NCBI RefSeq assembly: GCF_001622165.1
Contig: NZ_LVWG01000018.1
Location: forward strand, 1-64,000
DNA from: Pelodictyon luteolum
GTDB taxonomy: Bacteria > Bacteroidota > Chlorobiia > Chlorobiales > Chlorobiaceae
DNA length: 64,000 bases
Direction: 5' to 3'
In this document: positions 52,144 through 61,072 of the stretch, piece by piece
Position numbering within the stretch: the stretch's first letter is position 1
Layout: each line of letters begins with the position of its first letter
Notes under the pieces: model-generated
Told to the model about the DNA's origin: nothing
Seen by the model: the letters and a program-made list of their open reading frames with translations, nothing else
The model's database searches: none
Program-made: the position numbers and the translations under genes

Positions 52144-52608
52144 TCAGGCCGAAACGATACGGCCTGCAACGTCATGCTTGACAAGCAGCACCGGAATGTC
52201 GCAACCGCGGAACACCGCTTCGGCAACACTGCCCATCATGAGCCGCTTGAGGCCGGTGCGGCCGTGGGAGCCCATGATGATGAGATCAGCGCCCCACATG
52301 GCGGCCTGCTCGGTGATGACGCTGTCCGCCTCTCCCTTGAGCACCAGCACATCGGCCGAAAGTCCCTTCTTTTTCTCACTCATGAGCAGGGATGAAAAGT
52401 GTTCGGGAAGCACATCCTCCTGACGGGGCCCGCCGATTTCCACGCCGTACCCTGCTGCGGTCTTTTCAGCAATATTGCCGCCGTGCAATACATGAAGAAA
52501 CCGCACATGCGCGCCTACCCTGTGGGCAAAATCGACGGCGTAGCGCACTGCCGTATGCGACGCTTCGGAATAGTCCGTCGGACAGATGATTTTGGTAAGA
52601 TGGATCAT
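52144..52608 (-). CDS. Universal stress protein (UspA family)
   Basis: This 154-residue protein has the Usp alpha/beta fold. The opening ICPTDYSEASHTAVRYAVDFA is followed by the ATP-binding motif G-2x-G-9x-G(S/T) in GSHGRTGLKRLMMGSVAE near residue 110. It therefore probably binds ATP. It is the first gene of the leftward fumarase-oad group and could be cotranscribed with it. Its role in stress or energy sensing is an expectation from the family. Confidence 0.88.
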   Translation of the reverse strand: MIHLTKIICPTDYSEASHTAVRYAVDFAHRVGAHVRFLHVLHGGNIAEKTAAGYGVEIGGPRQEDVLPEHFSSLLMSEKKKGLSADVLVLKGEADSVITEQAAMWGADLIIMGSHGRTGLKRLMMGSVAEAVFRGCDIPVLLVKHDVAGRIVSA

Positions 52609-52900
52609 AGTCAGAGAAATGGAACCAAGGGTTAACCGCCAGCAGCCAAAAGAGCCCTCTCAGCCACAGGGGGATGATGGTATCTACAAAATACCAATTT
52701 AAACTTTTTTTAGACTTAAGCTATCAGATTGTGACTGGTTCGGCCAAACCGGAGGAGATCATAAATGCCCTTCCCCGACTGCGCTACCCTTCCCCAGCAA
52801 CCAGGCTTGCCCGACACAGGGCGCGCTCGTATATTACTGAAAACAAGAGAGCTCCGTTTCCTACAAACCTCCCCCTCTGGCCCCATCACGGGGAGCTGCC

Positions 52901-54451
52901 ATGGACCGACTGCCGGAATCGCTTCTGGACCCTCATGCATACCCGCATCCCACCGGTGCAGTCGAATTGGTCGAAACCCATATTTCATGGGTATTTCTTG
53001 CGGGCAGCTATGCCTACAAGATTAAAAAACCAGTCGACCTCGGGTTCCTTGACTTCTCAACCCTTGAAAAGCGCTGGAAGTGCTGCAAGGAGGAGCTGCG
53101 GCTGAACCGGAGGCTATGTCGGGGCATCTATCTTGATGTTGTGCCCGTTGTCCGAAGAGAGGGACGGCTCCATATCGGTAGAGAGGGCGAAACGGCAGAC
53201 TACGCCGTCAAAATGGTGCGTTTCGACCGGACACAGGAACTCGACCGCATGCTCCGGTCCGGCCGCCTGGAACAAGCCCTGGTCGAACATCTTGCCTCAA
53301 AGGTCGCGGCCTTTCACACATCCCTTGATCCGCTCCCGCCCTCAACCCCCTACGGAACAGCCGATACGATCCTCACGCCCATGCTCGAGAACTTCAGCCA
53401 TCTGGAGCCGGCCGCAACCGATGCCGGCGAGGGCGCCCTTGTCGAGCAGCTGAGAACGTGGACCCTCAAACGACACAGAGAGCTCGTTGCGGTGTTCGCC
53501 AGGAGGAAAGCCGCAGGATGCATACGCAGATGCCACGGCGACCTGCACACGGGCAACATGGTGCTGGTGGATGAAGAGGTGGAGGTGTTCGACTGCATCG
53601 AGTTCAGCAGGCTGCTCAGCTGCATCGACGTCGCCAGCGACGCCGCTTTCCTCTTCATGGACCTCCTGCATGCCGAAAGGAAGGATCTGGCATGGTGCTT
53701 CCTGAACCGGTGGATGATGGAAACCGGTGACTACGACGCGATGCGGGTAGTACGTTTCTACACCCTCTACAGGGCTATGGTGCGGGCCAAGGTGAGGGCG
53801 ATTCGATACAGCCAGGAAACAGGCGAAGCGCGAAAGCTTGCCCTGCAGGAGCACCGTTCCTATATCGGTTTTGCCGGCCGGTGCATAGAGGATGAGCAGC
53901 CGTACCTGCTCATCACAACGGGACTCTCAGGCAGCGGCAAAACGACCCATGCCGCCGCACTCGCCACGACACTTGGCGCTGTGCATGTCCGGTCCGACGT
54001 TGAGCGCAAGCGCCTGCGGGGCTTGAAACCGCTTGAGAGCAGCCGGGAACTTCCGGAGTCCATCTACACCACAGAAATGAGCCGGGCGACCTACAACCGG
54101 CTGCTTGAGGCCGCTGAAGCCGCGCTTTCCGGCGGCTACCCGGTCATTGCGGATGCCGCGTTCCTCAGCAAAAAAGACAGGGAAGAATTCACTCAGCTTG
54201 CAGCATCCCTCGGCTGCCCCTGCAGGATCCTCGCCTATGAAGCACCCGATGAGGTGCTCATGGAACGGGTTCGACTGCGTAGTGAACGGCACAGCGACGC
54301 CTCCGAAGCAGGCGAAGCAGTCCTTCTGGACCAGTATGCCAGGCGTGAGGGGTTCAGCGATAAAGAGGAGCTGCTGCTGCTGAAGATATCAACTGCGGGA
54401 AGGATGGACCCGGAAGCAGAAGGGAGACTGGTTACAGCCTCCCTCCACTGA
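52901..54451 (+). CDS. Aminoglycoside-phosphotransferase-like / AAA ATPase fusion protein
   Basis: This 516-residue protein has two domains. The N-terminal part has a protein-kinase-like (APH) fold: a lysine in AYKIKKPVDLGF near residue 45, then HGDLHTGNM (catalytic loop) near 211 and EVFDCIEF (DFG-like D) near 229. The C-terminal part is a P-loop kinase with GLSGSGKTT near 345 and DVERKRL. This pairing is known as the bifunctional aminoglycoside phosphotransferase/ATP-binding protein family. Substrates are unknown; there is no evidence for drug resistance. GGGGAG lies 5 nt before the ATG. It converges on the ferritin-VIT gene with 4 bp between. Confidence 0.85.
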   Translation: MDRLPESLLDPHAYPHPTGAVELVETHISWVFLAGSYAYKIKKPVDLGFLDFSTLEKRWKCCKEELRLNRRLCRGIYLDVVPVVRREGRLHIGREGETADYAVKMVRFDRTQELDRMLRSGRLEQALVEHLASKVAAFHTSLDPLPPSTPYGTADTILTPMLENFSHLEPAATDAGEGALVEQLRTWTLKRHRELVAVFARRKAAGCIRRCHGDLHTGNMVLVDEEVEVFDCIEFSRLLSCIDVASDAAFLFMDLLHAERKDLAWCFLNRWMMETGDYDAMRVVRFYTLYRAMVRAKVRAIRYSQETGEARKLALQEHRSYIGFAGRCIEDEQPYLLITTGLSGSGKTTHAAALATTLGAVHVRSDVERKRLRGLKPLESSRELPESIYTTEMSRATYNRLLEAAEAALSGGYPVIADAAFLSKKDREEFTQLAASLGCPCRILAYEAPDEVLMERVRLRSERHSDASEAGEAVLLDQYARREGFSDKEELLLLKISTAGRMDPEAEGRLVTASLH

Positions 54452-54455
54452 CCTG

Positions 54456-55331
54456 TCAGACATCTATGCCGAAAGCGTAGCGGATGGCATAGCCTGCGAG
54501 GAAACTCAAGGCGGCAACCGAGAAGCTCAGCCCGACCATTTCAAGGAACCGGGTCCTGAAGGGCACATCGCGGGCAACGGAAATGTAGTAGTTGAAGAAC
54601 CCGATGATGCAGACCGCTCCGAAAAACGACAGCCCGAGCGATACGTAGAGATCGGGAACGAACATATAGGGGGCAACCAGCACCACAACGGTCATGAGAT
54701 AGGCTATGCCGGTGTAGATGGCTGCGCGGAAAGGGTTGTTGCCGTTCGGTTCCGACTTGGTCGACAGATACTCCGAAGCCGCCATCGAGAGTGCTGCGGC
54801 AAAGCCCGTGATGGAGGCAGTAAGCGCAACAAGCGCGGTATCCTGCAGGGCGAGGGTCAGACCTGCAAGCACACCCATCAGTTCAACCAGCGCATCGTTC
54901 AGGCCAAGCACAATCGAGCCGGTGTACTGCAGGCGTTCCTCGTCAAGCAGCTTGAGCAGGGCCTCCTCATGCTCCTCTTCGTCGCGGAGGATGCCGTTGA
55001 CTTCATGCAGCGATGGCGGCAGGGCTCCGTAGGCGTCGAGTGCGCCTTTTTCCCCCTTCTCCATAAGCCTGATGCCGAAGGTGAATCCGAACAGCATGCT
55101 GACCAGTGAGTAGAACCAGATCCTGAAACGGCTCGGAGCCACATCCCTGCGGGTATGGGTCTTCCAGATGTTGTAGTGCCGCATCTCGTCATCGGCGATC
55201 TGTGCCAGGACCCGGCGGTTCTTCACCCCGTGGACTCTGGTAGCCAGATTTCGGTAGATATGGTACTCGGTGATCTCGTTCTTCTGGAATGCCTCGATCT
55301 CCCTCTTGTTCAGTTCCCTGTTGCGTTTCAC
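54456..55331 (-). CDS. Ferritin-like / VIT1 fusion (iron exporter, MbfA-like)
   Basis: This 291-residue protein has an N-terminal ferritin-like domain with E(20)xxxY and [10 protein letters not shown] (about 45-55), and a second [12 protein letters not shown] near 117, giving the di-iron ligands. Membrane helices of the VIT1/CCC1 transporter type follow from residue 140 ([28 protein letters not shown]). It resembles MbfA, which exports Fe2+ or Mn2+ in rhizobia. The start is a GTG with AGGA upstream. It is followed by htpG on the same strand (34 bp between the two genes' ends in that region). Confidence 0.88.
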   Translation of the reverse strand: MKRNRELNKREIEAFQKNEITEYHIYRNLATRVHGVKNRRVLAQIADDEMRHYNIWKTHTRRDVAPSRFRIWFYSLVSMLFGFTFGIRLMEKGEKGALDAYGALPPSLHEVNGILRDEEEHEEALLKLLDEERLQYTGSIVLGLNDALVELMGVLAGLTLALQDTALVALTASITGFAAALSMAASEYLSTKSEPNGNNPFRAAIYTGIAYLMTVVVLVAPYMFVPDLYVSLGLSFFGAVCIIGFFNYYISVARDVPFRTRFLEMVGLSFSVAALSFLAGYAIRYAFGIDV

Positions 55332-55364
55332 AGTCCTGGTGTTTGTTATTGTTGGGGTATGCCG

Positions 55365-57242
55365 TTACCGCGAAAGCGTCGCTGCCTCGATCAACTCATT
55401 CATCCGCGAGACAAAGCCCGTGGTGGAATCCAGTCCGCCCTCAAGAAGCAGTGCCCCTTCGTACAGCTGATGGATTGCGGTACGGATGAGGGGGTTCTTG
55501 TCGTTGGCCATCATCATGCCCGACAGGTTCCTGATGATGGGATGCGAAGGGTTCACCTCGAGGATCTTCCTGCCGGCCGGCATCTCCTGCTGCATCATCT
55601 TCATCATCCGCTCCATCTGGCTGTCCATGGCGTCTTTGCCGCTGACGAGCGTCACGGGAGAGCTGACGAGGCGGTGTGACTCAAGAACGTCCTCGATGCC
55701 CTCGCCAAGGGTTTCCCGAAAGATCTGGAGTAGCGGAGCAAGCAGATTTTCAGCAATCGGCTCCTTCTGGTCCTTCGTTCCTTTGGAGAAATCAATGTCC
55801 GCCTTTTCGATGGACTTGAGCTGTTTTTTGTCGTACTCGTGGATGGAGGGAATCACGAACACATCAACCGGATCACTGAGCAGCAGCACTTCGATCCCCT
55901 TATCCTGGAAATACTCAAGGTTCGGATTGGCCAGAAGCTGGGCCCTGCCTGCGCCGGAATGGTAGTAGATCTCTTTCTGGTCCGGAGCCATACGGGCGGC
56001 GTACTCTTTCAGGGTGACGTACTCCCCCTCCCCGGTCTTGGTGCTCTCGAAGCGCAGCAGCTCGATGAGCTTGTCGCGGTTTGTGAAGTCGGTGTTCAGT
56101 CCGATTTTGACAATGGGGCCGAAAGCCTTGTAGAAGGTCCTGAACTTCTCCGGCTGAGCGGTAGCAAGCTCCTCGAACCAGCCAAGGATCTTCCCGGTCA
56201 GGATCTGCCGGATTTTCGACATTACGGGGCTCGACTGCACGATTTCACGCGACACGTTCAGCGACAGGTCCTCGGTGTCGACGACGCCCGCAATGAAGCG
56301 GAGGTACTCGGGAAGAAGATCACGGCACTCGTGCTGGATCATCACCTTTTTCACATACAGCTGCGGACCTTTGTTCTCAAGTTCACCCTGGCGGTAAAGC
56401 AGCTCCATCGGGGCCTCTTTCGGCAGAAACAGGATCGCCTTGAAGCTGACCGCACCTTCCACCGAAATGTGAAGGTAGTCGAGGGGTTCGTTGAAGTCGT
56501 TGCTGATGAACTTGTAGAATTCGTTGACCTCATCCTGCTTCAGCTCGCTCTTCGGACGCTGCCAGAGGGCGGTGATGCTGTTGAGCTGTTTCTTTTCGAG
56601 ATAGATCGGGAAATCGACGAAGTTGGAGTACTTCTTGATGATGTGCTCGACCCGGTACTCTTCTGCAAACTCCTTGTGCTCGTCCTTGAGGGTGAAGGAG
56701 ATCCGGGTTCCGGGCTCTTTCTTGTCGATCTTTTCGATCGTGTAGGTCCCCTGGCCTGACGACCGCCACCGGAGGCCTTCAGAACCAGCCCGTGCGCTGC
56801 GGGTCTCGACACTCACTTCGTCGGTCACCATGAATACCGAGTAGAACCCGACGCCGAACTGGCCGATGAGATTTCCATCGAGCTCCTTCTTCTCCTGGCG
56901 GAGCGCCTGCATGAAGCCGAGGGTGCCGGACCTGGCCACGGTGCCGAGGTTGGCAATCAGCTCCTCCTCGGTCATGCCGATACCGGTATCTTCAATGGCG
57001 AACGATGCCGTCTTTGGATCAAGGGTGATCCTGATGGCCGACTCTCCGGAGGCTTTGGCCATGGTGTCGTCGGTGAGGGCACTGAATCGCGCCTTGCTGA
57101 GGGCGTCGGAAGCGTTGGAGACAAGCTCGCGGAGAAAGATTTCAGGATGGGTGTAGAGGGAATGGACGATGAGGTCGAGCAGCTGTTTCATTTCTGCCTT
57201 GTACTCGAACTCCTGAACTGCTGTATTCTGCTTGTTGCTCAT
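55365..57242 (-). CDS. htpG: Molecular chaperone HtpG (Hsp90)
   Basis: This 625-residue Hsp90 has the N-terminal ATPase motifs [14 protein letters not shown] near residue 40, [10 protein letters not shown] near 90 and GQFGVGFYS near 130. The middle and dimerisation domains follow at full length. The C-terminal MEEVD tail of eukaryotes is absent as expected. It folds client proteins in the cytoplasm, especially after heat stress. Genes on either side are not linked functionally. Confidence 0.97.
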   Translation of the reverse strand: MSNKQNTAVQEFEYKAEMKQLLDLIVHSLYTHPEIFLRELVSNASDALSKARFSALTDDTMAKASGESAIRITLDPKTASFAIEDTGIGMTEEELIANLGTVARSGTLGFMQALRQEKKELDGNLIGQFGVGFYSVFMVTDEVSVETRSARAGSEGLRWRSSGQGTYTIEKIDKKEPGTRISFTLKDEHKEFAEEYRVEHIIKKYSNFVDFPIYLEKKQLNSITALWQRPKSELKQDEVNEFYKFISNDFNEPLDYLHISVEGAVSFKAILFLPKEAPMELLYRQGELENKGPQLYVKKVMIQHECRDLLPEYLRFIAGVVDTEDLSLNVSREIVQSSPVMSKIRQILTGKILGWFEELATAQPEKFRTFYKAFGPIVKIGLNTDFTNRDKLIELLRFESTKTGEGEYVTLKEYAARMAPDQKEIYYHSGAGRAQLLANPNLEYFQDKGIEVLLLSDPVDVFVIPSIHEYDKKQLKSIEKADIDFSKGTKDQKEPIAENLLAPLLQIFRETLGEGIEDVLESHRLVSSPVTLVSGKDAMDSQMERMMKMMQQEMPAGRKILEVNPSHPIIRNLSGMMMANDKNPLIRTAIHQLYEGALLLEGGLDSTTGFVSRMNELIEAATLSR

Positions 57243-57382
57243 GATGAAAAATCGTTGATCTCGTTCGTAGTATAAAAGAATATGCCGCCGCTGGTAAACG
57301 GCAAAGCCGCTGCCCTGGCCGGCGGGCGAAGGAGGAATTTAAGGGAGACTGGTAAATATAGCAAGCCCCCTTCCGGAAGCCC

Positions 57383-58252
57383 TCAGGAGCGGCGGAGTTT
57401 TTTGCGTGCGGCAACTTCTCCTGCATAGACCCTCTTGATGCCGTCGCCCATAGCTTTTTCAATGTCGCGGATATTGTCCACGAGACGCGACATCCCGGAG
57501 ATCTCCACAGAGGCGGCCTGATCCGACCCCCACATGGCACGATCAAGGGTGACATGGCGCTCGACGAAGGTTGCACCGAGCGCAACGGCCGCCCAGGTAG
57601 TAGAGAGCCCGGTTTCATGGCCGGAATAACCGATCGGCGTTTCCGGATAAAGCGACTTGAGGCGAGGGATCATCTTAAGGTTGAGCTCCTCGACCGGACA
57701 CGGATAGGTAGAGTTGGTATGGGCGATAAGGAGGTTTTCGGACCCGAGCTCATTGACGGCGGCCTCAACCTCATCCATGGTCGACATGCCCGTTGAAATG
57801 ATGAGGGGACGGCCTGTGGCCTTCGTTTTCCGTAGCAGGGGCAGATCGGTGAGCGAAGCTGAAGCTGCCTTGTAGCACGGCGGCTCGAACGCCTCCATGA
57901 AATCAACCGCCTCTTCGTCCCAGCACGAAGCAAACCAGAGGATACTGTTCTCCCGGCAGCAGCGGTCGATCTCGGCGTACTCCGCCGCTCCGAACTCAAC
58001 CCTGTAACGGTAGTCGATGTATCTCATCCGGCCCCAGGGGGTATCGCGCTCGATGTCCCGCTGGTTCTCCGGCACGCAGAGGTCCGGAGTTCTTTTCTGA
58101 AACTTCACGGCGTCGCACCCGGCAAGGGCCGCGCCCTCTATGAGTTTTTTTGCGACATCGAGGGACCCGTTGTGATTGATGCCTATCTCGGCGATGATGA
58201 AAACGGGCTGGCCGTCACCGACAGCCCTGCCACCTATGTTCACTGCTTGCAT
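57383..58252 (-). CDS. neuB: NeuB-like sialic/nonulosonic acid synthase, lacking SAF domain
   Basis: This 289-residue TIM-barrel enzyme has FIIAEIGINHNGSL near residue 17, KFQKRTPDLCVP near 50, SYP-like GYSGHE near 205 and catalytic residues typical of NeuB, which condenses phosphoenolpyruvate with an N-acetylmannosamine-type sugar. The protein ends at KKLRRS, which is where the antifreeze-like SAF domain (RRSLYAV...DI...) normally begins; usual NeuB is about 340-350 residues. The start at 58252 (MQAVNIGG) is chosen because the upstream 25 residues are not conserved. It follows a KdsC-like phosphatase by 47 bp. Confidence 0.82.
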   Translation of the reverse strand: MQAVNIGGRAVGDGQPVFIIAEIGINHNGSLDVAKKLIEGAALAGCDAVKFQKRTPDLCVPENQRDIERDTPWGRMRYIDYRYRVEFGAAEYAEIDRCCRENSILWFASCWDEEAVDFMEAFEPPCYKAASASLTDLPLLRKTKATGRPLIISTGMSTMDEVEAAVNELGSENLLIAHTNSTYPCPVEELNLKMIPRLKSLYPETPIGYSGHETGLSTTWAAVALGATFVERHVTLDRAMWGSDQAASVEISGMSRLVDNIRDIEKAMGDGIKRVYAGEVAARKKLRRS

Positions 58253-58299
58253 TGCTCTTTTGTGATAACGATGAAATAATACTGGTCGACCGACCCTGT

Positions 58300-58818
58300 C
58301 TAAAGGCTTCTCAGGCGAAGGAGCCATTCAGCAAAATCCCTGAACGCCCCGTATCCTCCATTCGCGGCGGCCCGGTAGTGAACCAGGGGCTCGACAAACG
58401 ATGTCGCGTCACCGGGACATGCCACGAGTCCTTCTGCCGCAATGGCCTCCATGATCTCCACATCATTGACGTCGTCGCCGATGTAGGCCAGTTCGGAGAG
58501 CTGCAGACCGGTTTCCATAAGGACCCCCTCCAGCATCGCACGCTTATCCTTGACACCAAGGTACAGGCGTGTCATGCCGAGCTTTTCGGCACGCTTCCGG
58601 ATGCTCGGAGACACTTCCCCCGTCATCACTGCGGTATCGATGCCGTGAAGACGCAACCGCTCCACCCCCATTCCGTCCCGGATCGAGTAACGCTTCATCA
58701 CCTCCCCTGACTCGGAATAATAGACTCCGTTGTCGGTGAACACACCATCGTTGTCGGAAATGACGAGCCGAACCTGGGCAGCACGGGTCGCAAGCGTTGC
58801 AAAAGGCAGTGAGAGCAT
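58300..58818 (-). CDS. KdsC-like HAD phosphatase
   Basis: This protein of about 172 residues has SDNDGVFTDNGVYY (nucleophile D near 20), a typical IRDGMGVERL segment, VMTGEVS, and YIGDDVNDVEIM. This is the KDO-8-phosphate/sialic-acid-9-phosphate phosphatase type without a cap, which forms tetramers. The start at 58818 puts the catalytic motif near the N-terminus; the longer frame to 58977 covers promoter-like sequence. With neuB it likely acts in synthesis of a nonulosonic acid (sialic, legionaminic or similar) or of KDO for surface polysaccharide. Confidence 0.8.
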   Translation of the reverse strand: MLSLPFATLATRAAQVRLVISDNDGVFTDNGVYYSESGEVMKRYSIRDGMGVERLRLHGIDTAVMTGEVSPSIRKRAEKLGMTRLYLGVKDKRAMLEGVLMETGLQLSELAYIGDDVNDVEIMEAIAAEGLVACPGDATSFVEPLVHYRAAANGGYGAFRDFAEWLLRLRSL

Positions 58819-59333
58819 AGGAATCAGCGTATCATGGATCCGCCCCCGGGAAGGCTCACTGAGAGCGCATACCCCGGAAACAGAGGGACTGTTTCTGCCG
58901 CAGAATATATGAACATTTTGGTCATTTTCCGGCATACGCATTAAAAGCGCACCACATAAGCAAAAGGCTGTCAACAAGTTATCAACATTCCATACACATC
59001 AAGAAGCAGTGTTATCAACAGCACGCCAGAAATTACGCCAGGCAGAAAAAAACAAAAGAATATCCGGTAAACTGCTTTATAGAAACGACTTACAAAACTA
59101 CACACCCTTAACATCATGCCGACAGCGCCTGGAGAAAGAGATGCGGCGCCGGCCGCAGGGAAAGTTATCAACACCGGCAGCGAATCCCGAAAGCAAACCG
59201 CTACAGGCTCCGGGGCACTTTCACACCACAGAATACACCACGCCGGAAAGAGTACGCCAAAGTAATGCAGTGCCGTAATAATGACCCCATGCCGCATGCT
59301 CCAGCCGCTCCCTCTTCTTGAACCGGGGCTCAG
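58819..59333. other. 515-bp gene-free region with three DnaA-box-like 9-mers
   Basis: Between the KdsC-like gene start and the PPK2 gene end no gene was accepted. The 9-mer ttatcaaca occurs exactly three times on the plus strand at 58979-58987, 59012-59020 and 59165-59173. It differs from the DnaA box TTATCCACA at one base. The surrounding sequence is AT-rich at 59040-59110. A small frame at 59009-59278 (GTG start) has poor codon use and was rejected. The region also holds the promoter of the KdsC-like gene. Confidence 0.5.
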
Positions 59334-60212
59334 CTATTCGGCCAAGAGCACCCTGCGGCAGGCCTGCAGTTCTTTTTTACGCTTACCTGTTGCGACGGGA
59401 TATCGGAGATCCAGCCCCTTGAAAAGATCAAGCAGTATGGAGGAAACAATCAGCCGGGCATTGCGCTTGTCATCGGCAGGAACGATATACCAGGGGGCAT
59501 CGGCACTGCTGGTCGCCGACAGGCAGGCGGCATACGCTGCCATGTATTCATCCCAGTATCGGCGTTCCTCGATGTCGCTCATGCTGAACTTCCAATTTTT
59601 GGCGGGTCTGTCGATCCGCTTCAGGAAGCGCAGGCGTTGTTCCTCTTTTGAGAGGTGGAGGAAAAACTTCACGATCCGGGTACCATTGGCGTGAAGATGG
59701 CGTTCCATGTCGTTGATCGAGCGGAAGCGGGCTTCCCATACATCCTCCTTCCGGGGGTGACCGTTGGCGATTCCTTCGCTCTCAAGGATTTCGGGGTGAA
59801 CGCGGACTATCAGCACCTCTTCATAGTAAGACCGGTTGAAGATGCCGATACGGCCCCGGGAGGGAAGGGCGCAGGTGGTGCGCCAGAGAAAATCGTGGGA
59901 GTGCTCCTCCATTGACGGATGCTGGAAACTGTGGACCTCGCATCCCTGCGGGTTCACTCCCGTCATGACGTGACGGATGCAGCTGTCCTTTCCTGCCGCA
60001 TCCATAGCCTGGAACACCAGGAGCACCGCATAGCGGTTGTCGGCATAGTGCACCGCCTGCAGTTCACTGAGCGCCGTCACTTGAGCTGAGAGCAGCTCCC
60101 GGTACTGCTTGCCTGATGAGTACAAGGGAGCAGCAAGCGTCGGACGGGAAGAAAGGTCGAGCGTGTCGCCGGCAGCAACCCGGAATACTGAGGTATCAAG
60201 CAAGCTGTCCAT
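59334..60212 (-). CDS. ppk2: Polyphosphate kinase 2
   Basis: This 292-residue PPK2-family P-loop kinase has [16 protein letters not shown] near residue 70 (Walker A-like), the lid with [12 protein letters not shown] near 130 (Walker B-like) and an [15 protein letters not shown] region with catalytic arginine and lysine near 215. PPK2 enzymes use polyphosphate to phosphorylate nucleotides (GDP, ADP or AMP). AGGAG lies 8 nt before the ATG. It is upstream of no other gene on this strand; a pyrophosphatase gene on the same strand lies 166 bp further upstream, which suggests shared phosphate/energy metabolism. Confidence 0.92.
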   Translation of the reverse strand: MDSLLDTSVFRVAAGDTLDLSSRPTLAAPLYSSGKQYRELLSAQVTALSELQAVHYADNRYAVLLVFQAMDAAGKDSCIRHVMTGVNPQGCEVHSFQHPSMEEHSHDFLWRTTCALPSRGRIGIFNRSYYEEVLIVRVHPEILESEGIANGHPRKEDVWEARFRSINDMERHLHANGTRIVKFFLHLSKEEQRLRFLKRIDRPAKNWKFSMSDIEERRYWDEYMAAYAACLSATSSADAPWYIVPADDKRNARLIVSSILLDLFKGLDLRYPVATGKRKKELQACRRVLLAE

Positions 60213-60378
60213 GGCCGTGTCTCCTGGATTGACTGCAAGGTGAAATCGAGCTGCACTCTATAACAGGTAATATAGCACAGCATGCTGCAACACCCTCCGA
60301 TTGGCCGGCCTGAAACAGAAAGCGGCAGGAAGACCGGAGTCCGCCTGCCACCTCAAGCATAGTTTGATGCCACTCTTT

Positions 60379-60936
60379 TCAGACTACCGGCGCATAGACC
60401 TTGTCGTAGTTTTCGATGGCGTGCACCACACTCTGGCGAGCGATCTCGGCATTCTGGAACTGCTCGACAAGCACCGTCTTTTTCTCGAGCGACTTGTACT
60501 CTTCGAAAAAGTGCTGCAGCTCAGAATTGAAGTGCGGGGAAAGCTGATCGATGTCGAAGATGTTGCTGAGACTCATGTCATCTTCAGCAACGGCAATGAT
60601 CTTGTCGTCGCCCTCGCCGTGATCGATCATGCGCATCACACCGATCACTCGTGCACGCACCATGCACATCGGCACGATCTGGCACTGCGAAATCACCACG
60701 ATGTCAAGCGGGTCATGATCGTCGCCGAGCGTCTTGGGAATGAAGCCGTAGTTGGCGGGATAGAACACGGAGGAAAACAGCACCCTGTCGAGCCTCAGCA
60801 TGCCGGTTTTCTTGTCGAGCTCGTACTTGGTTTTGCTGCCCTGAGAGATTTCGATGATTGCATTGACAATCTTAGGACTGTCCTCACCGATCTCGACGTG
60901 ATGCCAGGGATTGAAATTCATGGGCGTATGAATCAT
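60379..60936 (-). CDS. ppa: Inorganic pyrophosphatase
   Basis: This family I soluble pyrophosphatase has 185 residues (180 if the start is the ATG of [12 protein letters not shown]). It contains the metal-binding [22 protein letters not shown] region near residue 58-80 and [22 protein letters not shown] near 95-120, with the conserved D-D-H-D-P-L-D cluster. It hydrolyses pyrophosphate made in biosynthesis. It stands alone before the MscS gene, on the same strand as ppk2. Confidence 0.95.
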   Translation of the reverse strand: MIHTPMNFNPWHHVEIGEDSPKIVNAIIEISQGSKTKYELDKKTGMLRLDRVLFSSVFYPANYGFIPKTLGDDHDPLDIVVISQCQIVPMCMVRARVIGVMRMIDHGEGDDKIIAVAEDDMSLSNIFDIDQLSPHFNSELQHFFEEYKSLEKKTVLVEQFQNAEIARQSVVHAIENYDKVYAPVV

Positions 60937-61072
60937 TTAAAGTATTGAAAGCCTCCAACAGAAAATGCTGAGCCAGTATAGCATTTTTTTTCAAACCGCC
61001 ATAGGCCCCGGCGATCTCAAAAAGGAATAGTCCTCTGCCCGACCCGGCCTCAGGTTCTTAGCGAAACGCCCG

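Noticed and set aside
59009-59278. 89-residue plus-strand frame in the gap before ppk2
   Set aside because: It uses a GTG start inside a DnaA-box-like repeat, has no ribosome-binding site and no family; codon use is poor.
58819-59333. Chromosomal replication origin
   Set aside because: No dnaA, dnaN or other origin-linked genes are nearby, the 9-mers have one mismatch to the DnaA box, and no AT-rich unwinding element or skew could be judged in the window.
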